Part shown: positions 1-8,657 of the stretch, piece after piece
Layout: each line of letters opens with the position of its first letter
How positions within the stretch are numbered: position 1 is the first letter of the stretch
NCBI GenBank assembly: GCA_030529445.1
Contig: JAUMWW010000012.1
Location: forward strand, 1 to 64,000
DNA: 64,000 nt
Source: Johnsonella sp.
GTDB taxonomy: Bacteria > Bacillota > Clostridia > Lachnospirales > Lachnospiraceae
Direction: 5' to 3'
Made by a program: the position numbers and the translations under genes
The notes under the pieces: generated by a model
What the model saw: only the letters and a program-made list of their open reading frames with translations
Database searches by the model: none
Told to the model about the DNA's origin: nothing

Positions 1-78
1 GGAAACCAAGCAAAAAAGAAAGCGAAATCCTATGAAAAACCAAGCGTTTTAGGGGTTTAGAGGATTATAGATAGATAA

Positions 79-939
79 ATTTGGATTTATAGAGGTCAGC
101 CGGTCGATTATCGGACCGAGGAAGGGACGAGACAAAAGCTCTGGATCGATTCCGGTAAGCAGAGCAGCTTTCCGATACGATATATTTCGGGAAGCGCTCC
201 TTCGGGAGATCATGAAATCGCCCTGTCAAAGCTTGCCGCCGAGGAACTTTCAAAAAAAGAGGGGGAGAGCATTACCCTCCTCATCGGAGAAAAAGAAAGA
301 GAGCTCATCGTATCCGGTATTTTCTCCGATCTTACCAACGGAGGAAAGACGGCAAAAATAAACTTTCATATCGAAGAGGGAGAGGGGGTATGGACGGTGA
401 TTCCCATTCGCCTGCGCGAGGGCTCTTTTGCCCGGGACTTTATGGAAAACTATCCGCAGCGCTATTCCTTTGCCAAATTTGCGGATACCGAGACCTATCT
501 TAAACAGATCTTCGGCAATACGATCGCGATGGTAGAAAGCATTGTAAAAGTGGCATTTGCCGCCTCTCTCTTTTTAATTTTTCTGATTGTAAGCCTCTTT
601 GTCAGAATGATGTATCTCAAAGACAGAGGGCAGAATGCGATTTTAAAAGCGATCGGCTTTGATAATCGCAGCTTATCTTTCCAATATCTGGCAAAAACGA
701 TATTCAGTCTGGCGGCAGGTATTTTTATAGGGAATCTCCTGGTATGGGGCATAGGGGATAAATTGGCGGAAATGATTTTGTCTCTGATCGGCGTTCACGG
801 CGTGCGCTTTATCAGGAGCAGCTTTTTCAGTTATTTTTTGGTTCCTCTTGCGATGCTTTTATCCGCTTTTTTTGCCACGGGAGTCGGAATTAAGGGATTG
901 AACAAGATGAATATTGCCTGTTTTTTAATGGAGGAATGA
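79..939 (+). pseudogene. ABC transporter permease (FtsX family), 5'-truncated remnant
   Basis: The reading frame is open from position 79 to 939 and encodes the last part of an FtsX-type permease: an extracellular soluble portion (roughly 79-500) followed by about three membrane helices (from about 535, 690 and 825). The usual N-terminal helix and most of the soluble domain are missing. Immediately upstream the same frame has stops at 58-60 and 76-78, and the other two frames are also closed within the first 78 bases. The first usable start in frame is GTG at 397, with no convincing ribosome site and well inside conserved sequence. I therefore read this as a broken or truncated gene rather than an intact 180-residue protein. 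It is coupled by an ATGA overlap to the ATPase that follows. A rearrangement, or sequence error at the window edge, could both explain the break. Confidence 0.7.
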
Positions 940-1676
940 GCAGAATGATTTTAAAGGGAAGAAATCTGGAAAAAACTTATCATAAGGATGCGCTGAAAAC
1001 CAAGGTGCTAAAGGGTGTGGATATTGATCTGGAGGAGGGAGAATTTGTCTCGATTATGGGAAAGTCGGGCTCGGGAAAATCCACCCTGCTCAATATTTTA
1101 TCCTCTCTGGATTCTCCGGACGAGGGAGAAGTCCTCTTCGGGGAAAGAGAGATTACGCATCTCGGAGAAGAAGAAAAGGCAAGGCTGCGCAGGGAATCCT
1201 TCGGTTTTGTGTTTCAGCTGCCCAAAATGATCCGAAATTTGAGTATATTGGATAATATCCTTCTTCCCTCGACCGAATACGGGAAGAACAAGAAAGAAAC
1301 GATCGCCAAGGCAAAACGTCTGATGAAAAGGCTGGAAATTGAGCAGATCGCGGGCAATAGGATTTCTCAGGCTTCGGGCGGGCAGCTGCAGCGCGCCGGA
1401 ATATGCCGCGCATTGATCAACGATCCCAAGATTCTTTTTGCGGATGAGCCTACGGGGGCATTGGATTCCAAAACGGGTCAGGAGGTGCTCGATCTCTTTT
1501 CGGCATTTCATGCGGAGGGAAAGAGTATTCTTATGGTCACTCACGATATTCATGTGGCATCGAGAGCGGATCGCGTACTCTTTATGAAAGACGGTCTCCT
1601 GTTGGATGAGCTGAGGCTCGGTGCCGATCGAAAAGAGGGAGTGAAGCAAATTCAGGAAAGGGTGAGCGCCTTGTAG
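936..1676 (+). CDS. ABC transporter ATP-binding protein (MacB/LolD type)
   Basis: This is the 246-residue cytoplasmic ATPase partner of the permease just upstream, of the family that powers FtsX-type exporters (lipoprotein, antimicrobial-peptide or macrolide export and sensing). Visible motifs are Walker A GKSGSGKST at residues 42-50, a Q-loop glutamine near 93, a slightly degenerate signature ASGGQ at 146-150 (normally LSGGQ), Walker B ILFADE at 166-171 and the H-loop THD near 203. The start codon overlaps the permease stop as ATGA; an in-frame ATG at 945 is an alternative. The substrate cannot be told from the sequence. Because the permease looks truncated, the pair may no longer be functional unless another permease exists. 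Confidence 0.88.
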   Translation: MSRMILKGRNLEKTYHKDALKTKVLKGVDIDLEEGEFVSIMGKSGSGKSTLLNILSSLDSPDEGEVLFGEREITHLGEEEKARLRRESFGFVFQLPKMIRNLSILDNILLPSTEYGKNKKETIAKAKRLMKRLEIEQIAGNRISQASGGQLQRAGICRALINDPKILFADEPTGALDSKTGQEVLDLFSAFHAEGKSILMVTHDIHVASRADRVLFMKDGLLLDELRLGADRKEGVKQIQERVSAL

Positions 1677-1736
1677 AAGGAGGTGTTTTTTGCAGGATCG
1701 CTGTAAAAAAGAAGAAGGAGAGAAAGCCCGGGCAGA

Positions 1737-1765
1737 TTGAAAAAATAAGGTTTTTGTATTATGAT
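1737..1765 (+). promoter_or_regulatory. Sigma-A promoter of the lyxose isomerase gene
   Basis: TTGAAA at 1737-1742 and TATGAT at 1760-1765 are separated by 17 bases. The gene start lies about 105 bases downstream. Confidence 0.7.
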
Positions 1766-1870
1766 AAATAAGATAAAAAACTTCTTCTAAGCGTATTTTC
1801 AGAATAAGCAGGGCAACTCGTCAATCAGGCAGGTGTTTTATAAGGTAATCACGATAATCAGGAGGCAGAG

Positions 1871-2413
1871 ATGAAAAAAGACTTATATTTGGAACTGCAG
1901 AAAAAAGCCGCGGAATATTACGACAGAGCAAATATTATCATCACGCAAAAAGAGCGGGAAAACATCGAAGTTGCGGACTTCGGGCTGGATCAGGTGCATG
2001 AGATCGGTTTGGAAAGCATCGTATACATGAATACCGACAGAGTCTGCGCAAAAGAGATGGTGCTCTTTCCGAGGCAGACCTGCCCCGAGCATCTGCATCC
2101 GCCGATAGGAGATTATATCGGAAAAGAAGAGACTTTCCGCTGCAGATACGGCAGGATCTATCTTTATGTGGAAGGAGAGCCGAGCAGGAAGATCCACGCA
2201 AAGCTCCCGGAGGGAGCCGAGCAGTATTTTACGGTATTTCATGAGATTATTCTGGATGAAGGAGATCAGTATACGCTCAAGCCGGAGACGAAGCATTGGT
2301 TTCAGGCGGGGGATGAGGGCGCGGTTGTGAGTGAATTCAGCACGCAGTGCTATGACGAGTACGATATATTTACCGACAAGAGAATCAAGAGGATTCCGAC
2401 GATAGAAGAGTAG
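1871..2413 (+). CDS. D-lyxose ketol-isomerase-like cupin protein
   Basis: This 180-residue protein resembles the small cupin-fold D-lyxose isomerases that interconvert D-lyxose and D-xylulose using a divalent metal. The metal-site pattern is visible: His74 and His76 in EHLHPP, Glu87 in the GKEE stretch, and a late His142 in KHWFQ, the usual HXH-E-H cupin arrangement. Length fits the family. The start is preceded by AGGAGG at 1861-1866. It has its own promoter and a probable terminator downstream, so it is likely monocistronic. No other pentose genes are adjacent, so the physiological sugar is inferred from family only. Confidence 0.82.
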   Translation: MKKDLYLELQKKAAEYYDRANIIITQKERENIEVADFGLDQVHEIGLESIVYMNTDRVCAKEMVLFPRQTCPEHLHPPIGDYIGKEETFRCRYGRIYLYVEGEPSRKIHAKLPEGAEQYFTVFHEIILDEGDQYTLKPETKHWFQAGDEGAVVSEFSTQCYDEYDIFTDKRIKRIPTIEE

Positions 2414-2504
2414 GAAGATCGGCAGGCTTATGAGGCGGAAAAGCTTTCGGGCGCATGCAAATTGAATCGGAGCAAGGAAGCTTTGCTTCCCGAAGCAATG
2501 GATA

Positions 2505-2546
2505 GAGGTGATTTTGATGAATAAAATCAAATCCCTCTATTTTTTA
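2505..2546 (+). terminator. Probable terminator after the lyxose isomerase gene
   Basis: Arms GAGG plus TGATTTT pair with AAAATCA plus CCTC across a small bulge, followed by a T-rich run at 2538-2545. It sits in the 309-base gap 2414-2722, which otherwise holds only the OPT promoter. Confidence 0.45.
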
Positions 2547-2662
2547 TGGGAAACAACTTGATCAGAAATCCGTACAACTCCGGATAATTATTTTTCGCTT
2601 TGCTTCGATTATTTGAATGAGGAGTGCCTTCCGAAGTTTTAGCAATTTAAATGAATAAAATC

Positions 2663-2691
2663 TTGCTGAAAAAAACGATATATGGTATGAT
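2663..2691 (+). promoter_or_regulatory. Sigma-A promoter of the OPT-PqqD operon
   Basis: TTGCTG at 2663-2668 and TATGAT at 2686-2691 are spaced by 17 bases. The promoter falls inside the longest possible reading frame of the OPT gene. This argues against the upstream ATG at 2651 and for translation from 2723. Confidence 0.75.
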
Positions 2692-2722
2692 GGGCGGGAA
2701 AATTTATAGGGAAGGTGGTTTT

Positions 2723-4672
2723 ATGGAAAATAAAAAAGATTTTAAACCGTATATACCGGCAGAGAAGACGATGCCGGAGCTCACGCCCACCGCGATCATT
2801 ATCGGTACGATTTTGGCTGTGGTATTCGGCGGAGCAAATGCATATTTGGGGCTCAGAGTGGGCATGACCGTTTCGGCATCGATACCGGCTGCCGTAATCT
2901 CGATGGGAATCATCAGAAAGATTATGAAGAAGGATTCCATATTGGAAAACAATATCGTGCAGACCATAGGCTCTGCGGGAGAATCCTTGGCTGCGGGAGC
3001 GATTTTTACTTTGCCGGCGGTATTTATGTGGGCGAATGAAGGCTTGACAAAGACACCCTCGATTTTGTTTATTTCCGCAGTAGCATTTTGCGGCGGTATT
3101 ATGGGAACCCTGCTGATGGTTCCTCTGCGCAACGCACTGATCGTGGAGGAGCACGGAATCCTCCCCTATCCGGAAGGAACCGCATGCGCGGAGGTTCTGA
3201 TTGCGGGAGAGGAGGGCGGCTCAAAGACGAGCATCGTCTTCTCCGGTCTGGGTATTGCAGCGATTTATAAATTTATTACCGACGGATTCAAGTTCTTTCC
3301 TTCGGAGGCGGATTTTGATTTCAGCAAAACGGGATATACCTCGGGCATAGGTATGGATGTTCTGCCGGCGCTCGGCGGTGTCGGCTATATCTGCGGTCCC
3401 CGCGTGGCATCCTACCTCATGGCGGGCGGTACCGTTGCATGGTTTGTTTTTATTCCCATCATCGCTTTGTTTGGCGGAGATAAGATTATGTTTCCCGCAG
3501 AGGTTCCGATATCGGAGCTTGGCGTTTGGGGAATCTGGAATAAATACATCCGTTATGTAGGCGCGGGAGCGGTTGCCGCAGGCGGTATCATGAGCCTGAT
3601 CAAATCACTTCCGATGATCATGAAGACCTTCAGCGAGGCGGTAAAGGTTTTCGGAAAGAAGAGCGCCGTGGTTTCAAGAACCTCTTCCGATCTTTCGATG
3701 GCTCTCGTTATCGGAGGAAGCATTGCAATGGCGTTTGTAATGTGGCTTCTGCCCTTTATCCCGGTCAGCCTGATCGGCGCCTTTATCATCGTGATTTTCG
3801 GTTTCTTCTTTGCTACGGTATCTTCCCGTATGGTAGGTATCGTAGGAAGTTCGAATAACCCGGTATCCGGAATGGCGATCGCGACCCTCCTGATTACGAC
3901 GATGATTCTCAAGACGACAGGAAGCACGGGAATTGCAGGAATGGTCAGCGCGATTACGATAGGCTCGATTATCTGTATTATTGCGGCGATGGCGGGAGAT
4001 ACCTCTCAGGACCTGAAGACGGGATTTATTCTTGGTGCGACACCGAAGAAGCAGCAGATCGGAGAGCTTCTTGGTGCTTTGGTATCCGCATTGGCAATCG
4101 GCGGCATACTTTATCTGCTCCATAAGGGATACGGATACGGTTCCGCAGAGCTTCCGGCACCGCAGGCGACCTTGATGAAACTCGTAATAGAAGGCGTTAT
4201 GGACGGCAATCTTCCTTGGGGACTTGTTTTTGTCGGCGTATTTATGGCTGTGGTTGTAGAGATCCTCGGCATCCCCGTGCTGCCGTTTGCGATAGGAGTA
4301 TATCTGCCCATCCATCTTTCAACGCCGATTATGCTCGGAGGCTTGGTTCGTCTTTGGGTGGATAAGAAGAAGTTTAAGAAAGAAGAAACCAGAAAACAGG
4401 CATTGGATTACGGGCTGCTTTATTCTTCCGGACTGATTGCGGGAGAGGGTCTGATCGGAATCGCACTTGCCGCGCTTGCCGTAATTCCTTTTAAAACCGT
4501 GGTTGTGGACGGAGTGGAGACCACGCAAAGCCTCGCTCAGTTTGTGGGAGGGGTTCTTCCTTTCCGATTTGAGGGAATGGCGGGAAATTTTGCAGGCTTG
4601 TTTTTCTTTGCGCTGATCATACTCAGCATTTTGAAGTTTACCATTTGGCATAAGGATAATAAAGAAGCATAG
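2723..4672 (+). CDS. OPT family oligopeptide transporter
   Basis: The 649-residue polytopic membrane protein belongs to the oligopeptide transporter (OPT) superfamily, which takes up small peptides or metal chelates by cation symport. About fourteen to sixteen hydrophobic segments run through it. Family-like features include the N-terminal MPELTPTAI region leading into a glycine-rich first helix (FGGANAYLGLRVGM), the conserved YPEGTACAEV motif after helix 4, and the GDTSQDLKTGF motif in the middle. Start 2723 is chosen because GAAGGTGG sits just upstream and a good promoter overlaps the longer frame. One base separates it from the PqqD-like gene, so the two are co-transcribed. Its peptide substrate is unknown. 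Confidence 0.9.
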   Translation: MENKKDFKPYIPAEKTMPELTPTAIIIGTILAVVFGGANAYLGLRVGMTVSASIPAAVISMGIIRKIMKKDSILENNIVQTIGSAGESLAAGAIFTLPAVFMWANEGLTKTPSILFISAVAFCGGIMGTLLMVPLRNALIVEEHGILPYPEGTACAEVLIAGEEGGSKTSIVFSGLGIAAIYKFITDGFKFFPSEADFDFSKTGYTSGIGMDVLPALGGVGYICGPRVASYLMAGGTVAWFVFIPIIALFGGDKIMFPAEVPISELGVWGIWNKYIRYVGAGAVAAGGIMSLIKSLPMIMKTFSEAVKVFGKKSAVVSRTSSDLSMALVIGGSIAMAFVMWLLPFIPVSLIGAFIIVIFGFFFATVSSRMVGIVGSSNNPVSGMAIATLLITTMILKTTGSTGIAGMVSAITIGSIICIIAAMAGDTSQDLKTGFILGATPKKQQIGELLGALVSALAIGGILYLLHKGYGYGSAELPAPQATLMKLVIEGVMDGNLPWGLVFVGVFMAVVVEILGIPVLPFAIGVYLPIHLSTPIMLGGLVRLWVDKKKFKKEETRKQALDYGLLYSSGLIAGEGLIGIALAALAVIPFKTVVVDGVETTQSLAQFVGGVLPFRFEGMAGNFAGLFFFALIILSILKFTIWHKDNKEA

Positions 4673-4673
4673 A

Positions 4674-5024
4674 ATGATGAAGAAATTAAACAGAAAGGAT
4701 AATCTGCTCGAATATAAGCCGGAAAGAAATCCGGATATCGTATGGAGGAAGCTCGAAAACAAGCATATAGAGCTGGATTTGGTCAATAAGGGATTCTTTC
4801 ATTTTCTGGCGCAAAAACTTCTCAAAAAGCCGAAAATCAGCAAGATAGAGCTGGAAGAAATCGGGAGTTTTATTTGGGAAAGCATGGACGGACAAAAAAC
4901 GGTGCAGGATTTATCCGAGGAATTGGAAAAAAACTTCGGAGAAAAAGCACGACCTACACTGGGCAGACTGGTTTCCTATCTGAAAGTGCTTTATTCCAAT
5001 GATTTTATCCGATATCATCAATAA
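4674..5024 (+). CDS. PqqD-like (RRE fold) protein
   Basis: The 116-residue soluble protein resembles the PqqD family. These are small winged-helix proteins that bind precursor peptides and hand them to modifying enzymes in RiPP pathways (RiPP recognition element). The supporting pattern is a short beta-rich N-terminus, then IGSFIWESMDG, then a helix rich in Asp/Glu, ending with a LYSNDFI segment, matching the usual 'xxIWxLlDGxxTv' layout of PqqD. No radical SAM enzyme, precursor peptide or other RiPP gene is visible nearby. The only partner is the OPT transporter one base upstream, so a role in handling the transported peptide is conceivable but is inference. ATG at 4677 is an alternative start. 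Confidence 0.75.
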   Translation: MMKKLNRKDNLLEYKPERNPDIVWRKLENKHIELDLVNKGFFHFLAQKLLKKPKISKIELEEIGSFIWESMDGQKTVQDLSEELEKNFGEKARPTLGRLVSYLKVLYSNDFIRYHQ

Positions 5025-5028
5025 ATAT

Positions 5029-5074
5029 GGGAGTATGAAAAAATGATTTCTCATTTTTTCATACTCCCTTTTTT
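5029..5074 (+). terminator. Intrinsic terminator of the OPT-PqqD operon
   Basis: A near-perfect 18-base stem (arms 5029-5046 and 5051-5068, beginning GGGAGTATG and ending CATACTCCC) is followed by TTTTTT. Confidence 0.93.
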
Positions 5075-5202
5075 ATATAGCCCCCCGGACTATCCGGCGG
5101 TTTTCTATATGCAAAAAATGATCGCCCCCCATGGATATGAGAGGCGATAAACTCATCCGGTGGTTTTGATGATTCAAAAATCGGGACCTGCGGGGTGAGT
5201 TT

Positions 5203-5949
5203 TTATTTTTTTCCCTGATTTTTTACTGCCTGCATTTTTGCTTCGATCAGGCTTTGATCTCCGAGATAATAATGCTTTACCGCTTTAAAATTATCATCGA
5301 GCTCATATACGAGGGGAGTGCCCGTAGGGATGTTCACCTCGAGAATCTCCTCTTCGGAGAGATTATCCAGATATTTTACGAGTGCGCGCAAAGAATTGCC
5401 GTGTGCGGCGATCAATACCTGCTTGCCCTCTTTGATATCCTTAAGTATCGTAGACTCATAATAGGGAATGACTCTTGCAACCGTTTCCTTGAGGCTTTCG
5501 GTGAGAGGAAGCACGCTCTTGTCTACATTCCGGTAAGGCAGCTGAAGTGCCGGATTCTTCGGATCTGCGGGATCGAGAGCGGGAGGAGTCACATCAAAGG
5601 AACGTCTCCAGATTTTTACCTGATCCTCTCCGTATTTCTCGGCGGTTTCCGTCTTATTCAGTCCCTGCAGCGCTCCGTAATGCCTTTCATTGAGCTTCCA
5701 GGTTTTGATAACGGGGATCCACTCCTCGTCCATCTGCTCCAGTATGTGATTTGCGGTATGAATCGCTCTCTTAAGGTATGAGGTATAGCATACATCGAAA
5801 GAAAAACCCGCCTCTTTCAAGAGCTTGCCGCCGTTGATCGCTTCCTTGACTCCTGTTTCGGAAAGCTCGACATCGGTCCAGCCGGTAAAGAGATTCTGCT
5901 TATTCCACTCGCTTTCCCCATGCCGTACCATTACAAATTTATAAGCCAT
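5203..5949 (-). CDS. gpmA: 2,3-bisphosphoglycerate-dependent phosphoglycerate mutase
   Basis: This enzyme interconverts 3- and 2-phosphoglycerate in glycolysis and gluconeogenesis, in the cytoplasm. The 248-residue length matches GpmA. The phosphohistidine motif is VRHGESEWN with His10, the acid/base motif is NERHYGAL with Glu88, and the second catalytic histidine is in [10 protein letters not shown] near residue 183. It is monocistronic on the minus strand, converging with the OPT operon terminator. The start is preceded by GGAGGG about 10 bases away, and a good promoter lies 35-60 bases upstream. Confidence 0.97.
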   Translation of the reverse strand: MAYKFVMVRHGESEWNKQNLFTGWTDVELSETGVKEAINGGKLLKEAGFSFDVCYTSYLKRAIHTANHILEQMDEEWIPVIKTWKLNERHYGALQGLNKTETAEKYGEDQVKIWRRSFDVTPPALDPADPKNPALQLPYRNVDKSVLPLTESLKETVARVIPYYESTILKDIKEGKQVLIAAHGNSLRALVKYLDNLSEEEILEVNIPTGTPLVYELDDNFKAVKHYYLGDQSLIEAKMQAVKNQGKK

Positions 5950-5982
5950 TTATATAACCCTCCTTTTTCTAGGCTATAGTAA

Positions 5983-6011
5983 ATCATATAGTGAAAAGTG
6001 AAAAATGTAAA
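5983..6011 (-). promoter_or_regulatory. Sigma-A promoter of gpmA
   Basis: On the minus strand TTTACA (6011-6006) and TATGAT (5988-5983) are separated by exactly 17 bases. The 295-base gap between gpmA and the hydratase (5950-6244) holds this promoter and an otherwise unassigned leader. Confidence 0.8.
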
Positions 6012-6244
6012 TACTCTCTTGGAGGAATCGGGAAGGACTTTGAAAAGATCCCCTCTTTGCTTTGCAGGCAGGCGTTTCGGCAAAACTCTCGTCTATACAA
6101 GATTTTAAATAGATGATAAGATACTATAGATATCCGTTCGGCAAGAAGCTTCCGATCTTTAAGGCGATGCCGCCGAGGAAGCCCGATCGGATGGGAAAGA
6201 GATAAAAAGCGGGATAGAAGACAGTTGAAATGGAGGATTTCGAT

Positions 6245-8578
6245 ATGATCAAGCTCTATGAGAATCCGGTGTATCTGCTGGATGGAAAGGAAATTCTGGA
6301 AGAAAAAGACAGAGAGATTCCATACTTTCATCAGGGGGAAAAACTAAACAGAGAAGAGGCGATGAAGGGGACGATTGCCTATTCCATTATGGAGGCGCAT
6401 AATACCTCCGGCGATATGGATGCGCTCAAGCTCAGGTTTGACAGTATGGCGTCCCATGATATTACCTTTGTCAGCATTATACAGACGGCAAAAGCTTCCG
6501 GAATGGAGCGCTTCCCCATACCCTATGTGCTGACCAACTGCCATAATTCCCTCTGTGCGGTTGGCGGAACGATCAATGAGGATGACCATATGTTCGGGCT
6601 TTCCGCAGCGAAAAAATACGGAGGGATCTATGTGCCTCCGCATATCGCGGTTATTCATCAGTATATGAGGGAGTGCATGGCAGGCTGCAAGAAGATGATT
6701 CTGGGTTCGGACAGCCATACCCGATACGGCGCCCTCGGAACGATGGCGATCGGAGAGGGAGGAGGGGAGCTGGTTAAGCAGCTGCTTTCGGATACCTACG
6801 ATCTTGCCCGTCCTCAGGTGGTGGCGGTCTATCTCGATAATAAGCCTCTGCCCGGGGTCGGTCCTCAGGATATTGCGCTTGCGATTATCGGCGCAGTTTT
6901 TAAAAATGCCTATGTCAAAAATAAAATCATGGAATTTATCGGTCCCGGTATTGCACAGATCAGCACGGATTACAGAAACGGCATCGATGTGATGACCACG
7001 GAGACGACTTGTTTAAGCTCCGTCTGGGCAACGGATGAAGATACCAGAGCATTCCTGAAGGCGCACCACCGGGAGGAAGACTATCAGAAGCTGGCGCCCG
7101 CAGAGATCGCCTATTATGAGGGAATGATCTATGTCGATCTTGCGAAGATCCGTCCCATGATCGCACTTCCTTTTCATCCGAGCAATGTATACCGCATCGA
7201 GGAGCTGAGGGAAAATCTCTCGGATATTCTCTATACGGTGGAGCAGGAGGCAAGGCGCATAGGGGGCGAGGCGGGAGAGCAGTTCGATCTCAGAGGAAGA
7301 ATCGAAAACAATCAGCTCAAGGTGCAGCAGGGAATCATTGCGGGCTGCGCCGGCGGAAATTACAATAATATCATGGAGGCGGCACATATTCTCAAGGGAA
7401 AGAGCTGCGGCGCCGACGAGTTCACGCTTTCGGTATATCCCTCTTCTCAGGCGGTATATCTGGATCTGGACAGAAAGGGCGCGATCGGCAGCCTGATGGA
7501 GAGCGGAGCGATTATCAAGACCGCATTTTGCGGTCCCTGCTTCGGGGCGGGAGATACTCCGGCACACAGAGGGCTGAGCATACGCCATACGACGAGAAAT
7601 TTCCCGAACAGAGAGGGCTCAAAGCCCGGTTCGGGACAGATGTCCGCGGTTGCGCTGATGGATGCGCGTTCGGTTGCGGCAAGTGCGGCAAATGGAGGCA
7701 TTCTGACTCCGGCAACCGATATTGCCGAGGAATACCTCGTACCGGAATATTATTTTGATGACAGAGTGTATAAGAACCGGGTATATCAGGGATTCGGAAA
7801 ACCGCAGCAGGAAACGAAGCTCGTATACGGTCCGAATATCAAAGATTGGCCCGAGATGTCGAGATTGGAGGATGCCGTATTGCTCCGTGTCTGCTCCAAG
7901 ATAGAGGACGAGGTGACGACAACGGATGAACTGATTCCCTCGGGGGAGACCTCATCCTATCGCTCCAACCCGCTCGGGCTTGCGAAGTTTACGCTTTCGA
8001 GGCGGGATCCGGCTTATGTCGAAAGAGCGGAGGAGGCAAAGAAGATAGAGGAGGCAAGGAGAGAGGGAATCTCTCTGGAAAAAAGCAGCGAAGAAATTGC
8101 CGAGGTATTGTCCAGGCTCAGAAAAGAAGGGCATAGGGCGGATCCGCTCAGGACGGAGTTTGGAAGCATGATCTATGCAAGAAAGCCTGGAGACGGATCG
8201 GCAAGGGAGCAGGCGGCAAGCTGCCAAAGAGTGCTGGGAGGTCTTGCCAATATCGCCAAGGAATATGCCACAAAGCGCTACCGCTCGAATCTGATCAACT
8301 GGGGCATGCTGCCCTTCCAGCTTGATGCTGCGGCGGATTTTGAAGTGGGGGATTATATTTATATAGAAGGGATCCGGGAAATTCTGGAGGGGGATATGAA
8401 GGGGATCCAAGCCTATATTATCGCAAGAGGGAAGGAGATCACCCGGATGGAGCTCTATATTTCGGAGATGACCAAGGAGGAGAGAGAGATTATCAAGGCG
8501 GGAAGTCTGATTAATTATAATAAGATGAGAGCGCCGAGGATCAATCGGGAAGATCCGGGAGATCAGTTTTCACAATAA
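6245..8578 (+). CDS. Aconitase-superfamily hydratase (YbhJ-like)
   Basis: The 777-residue protein has the aconitase domain plan: an Fe-S catalytic domain followed by a C-terminal swivel domain. All three expected cluster ligands are visible: Cys368 in IIAGCAGG, and Cys429 and Cys432 in [11 protein letters not shown]. The substrate-binding motif GSDSHTR is at 154-160. It matches the hydratase branch typified by E. coli YbhJ rather than the housekeeping aconitase, whose motifs differ (for example SCTNSS in place of AGCAGG). The true substrate of that branch is not established to my knowledge. The start at 6245 is preferred over 6230 because GGAGG at 6232-6236 lies 8 bases before it. It stands alone, with no other TCA genes nearby. 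Confidence 0.82.
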   Translation: MIKLYENPVYLLDGKEILEEKDREIPYFHQGEKLNREEAMKGTIAYSIMEAHNTSGDMDALKLRFDSMASHDITFVSIIQTAKASGMERFPIPYVLTNCHNSLCAVGGTINEDDHMFGLSAAKKYGGIYVPPHIAVIHQYMRECMAGCKKMILGSDSHTRYGALGTMAIGEGGGELVKQLLSDTYDLARPQVVAVYLDNKPLPGVGPQDIALAIIGAVFKNAYVKNKIMEFIGPGIAQISTDYRNGIDVMTTETTCLSSVWATDEDTRAFLKAHHREEDYQKLAPAEIAYYEGMIYVDLAKIRPMIALPFHPSNVYRIEELRENLSDILYTVEQEARRIGGEAGEQFDLRGRIENNQLKVQQGIIAGCAGGNYNNIMEAAHILKGKSCGADEFTLSVYPSSQAVYLDLDRKGAIGSLMESGAIIKTAFCGPCFGAGDTPAHRGLSIRHTTRNFPNREGSKPGSGQMSAVALMDARSVAASAANGGILTPATDIAEEYLVPEYYFDDRVYKNRVYQGFGKPQQETKLVYGPNIKDWPEMSRLEDAVLLRVCSKIEDEVTTTDELIPSGETSSYRSNPLGLAKFTLSRRDPAYVERAEEAKKIEEARREGISLEKSSEEIAEVLSRLRKEGHRADPLRTEFGSMIYARKPGDGSAREQAASCQRVLGGLANIAKEYATKRYRSNLINWGMLPFQLDAAADFEVGDYIYIEGIREILEGDMKGIQAYIIARGKEITRMELYISEMTKEEREIIKAGSLINYNKMRAPRINREDPGDQFSQ

Positions 8579-8657
8579 TTTCATGGATTGCTTGATTGCT
8601 TTCATCATCATTAAAGTATATAATGTTACCGAATCGAATATGATGAAAGGAAGGATT

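Noticed and set aside
2651..2722. Upstream extension of the OPT transporter to ATG 2651
   Set aside because: It contains a consensus promoter and has no ribosome site; the ATG at 2723 has one.
5075..5202. Terminator for gpmA in its 3' region
   Set aside because: Only weak inverted repeats (for example TTTTGA-TGAT-TCAAAA) without a T-run on the minus strand are visible.
6165..6210. Fluoride-riboswitch-like GGCGATG-CCGCC start in the leader of the hydratase gene
   Set aside because: The conserved downstream pseudoknot and the GATG-CCTAC end of that motif are missing; I see no riboswitch here.
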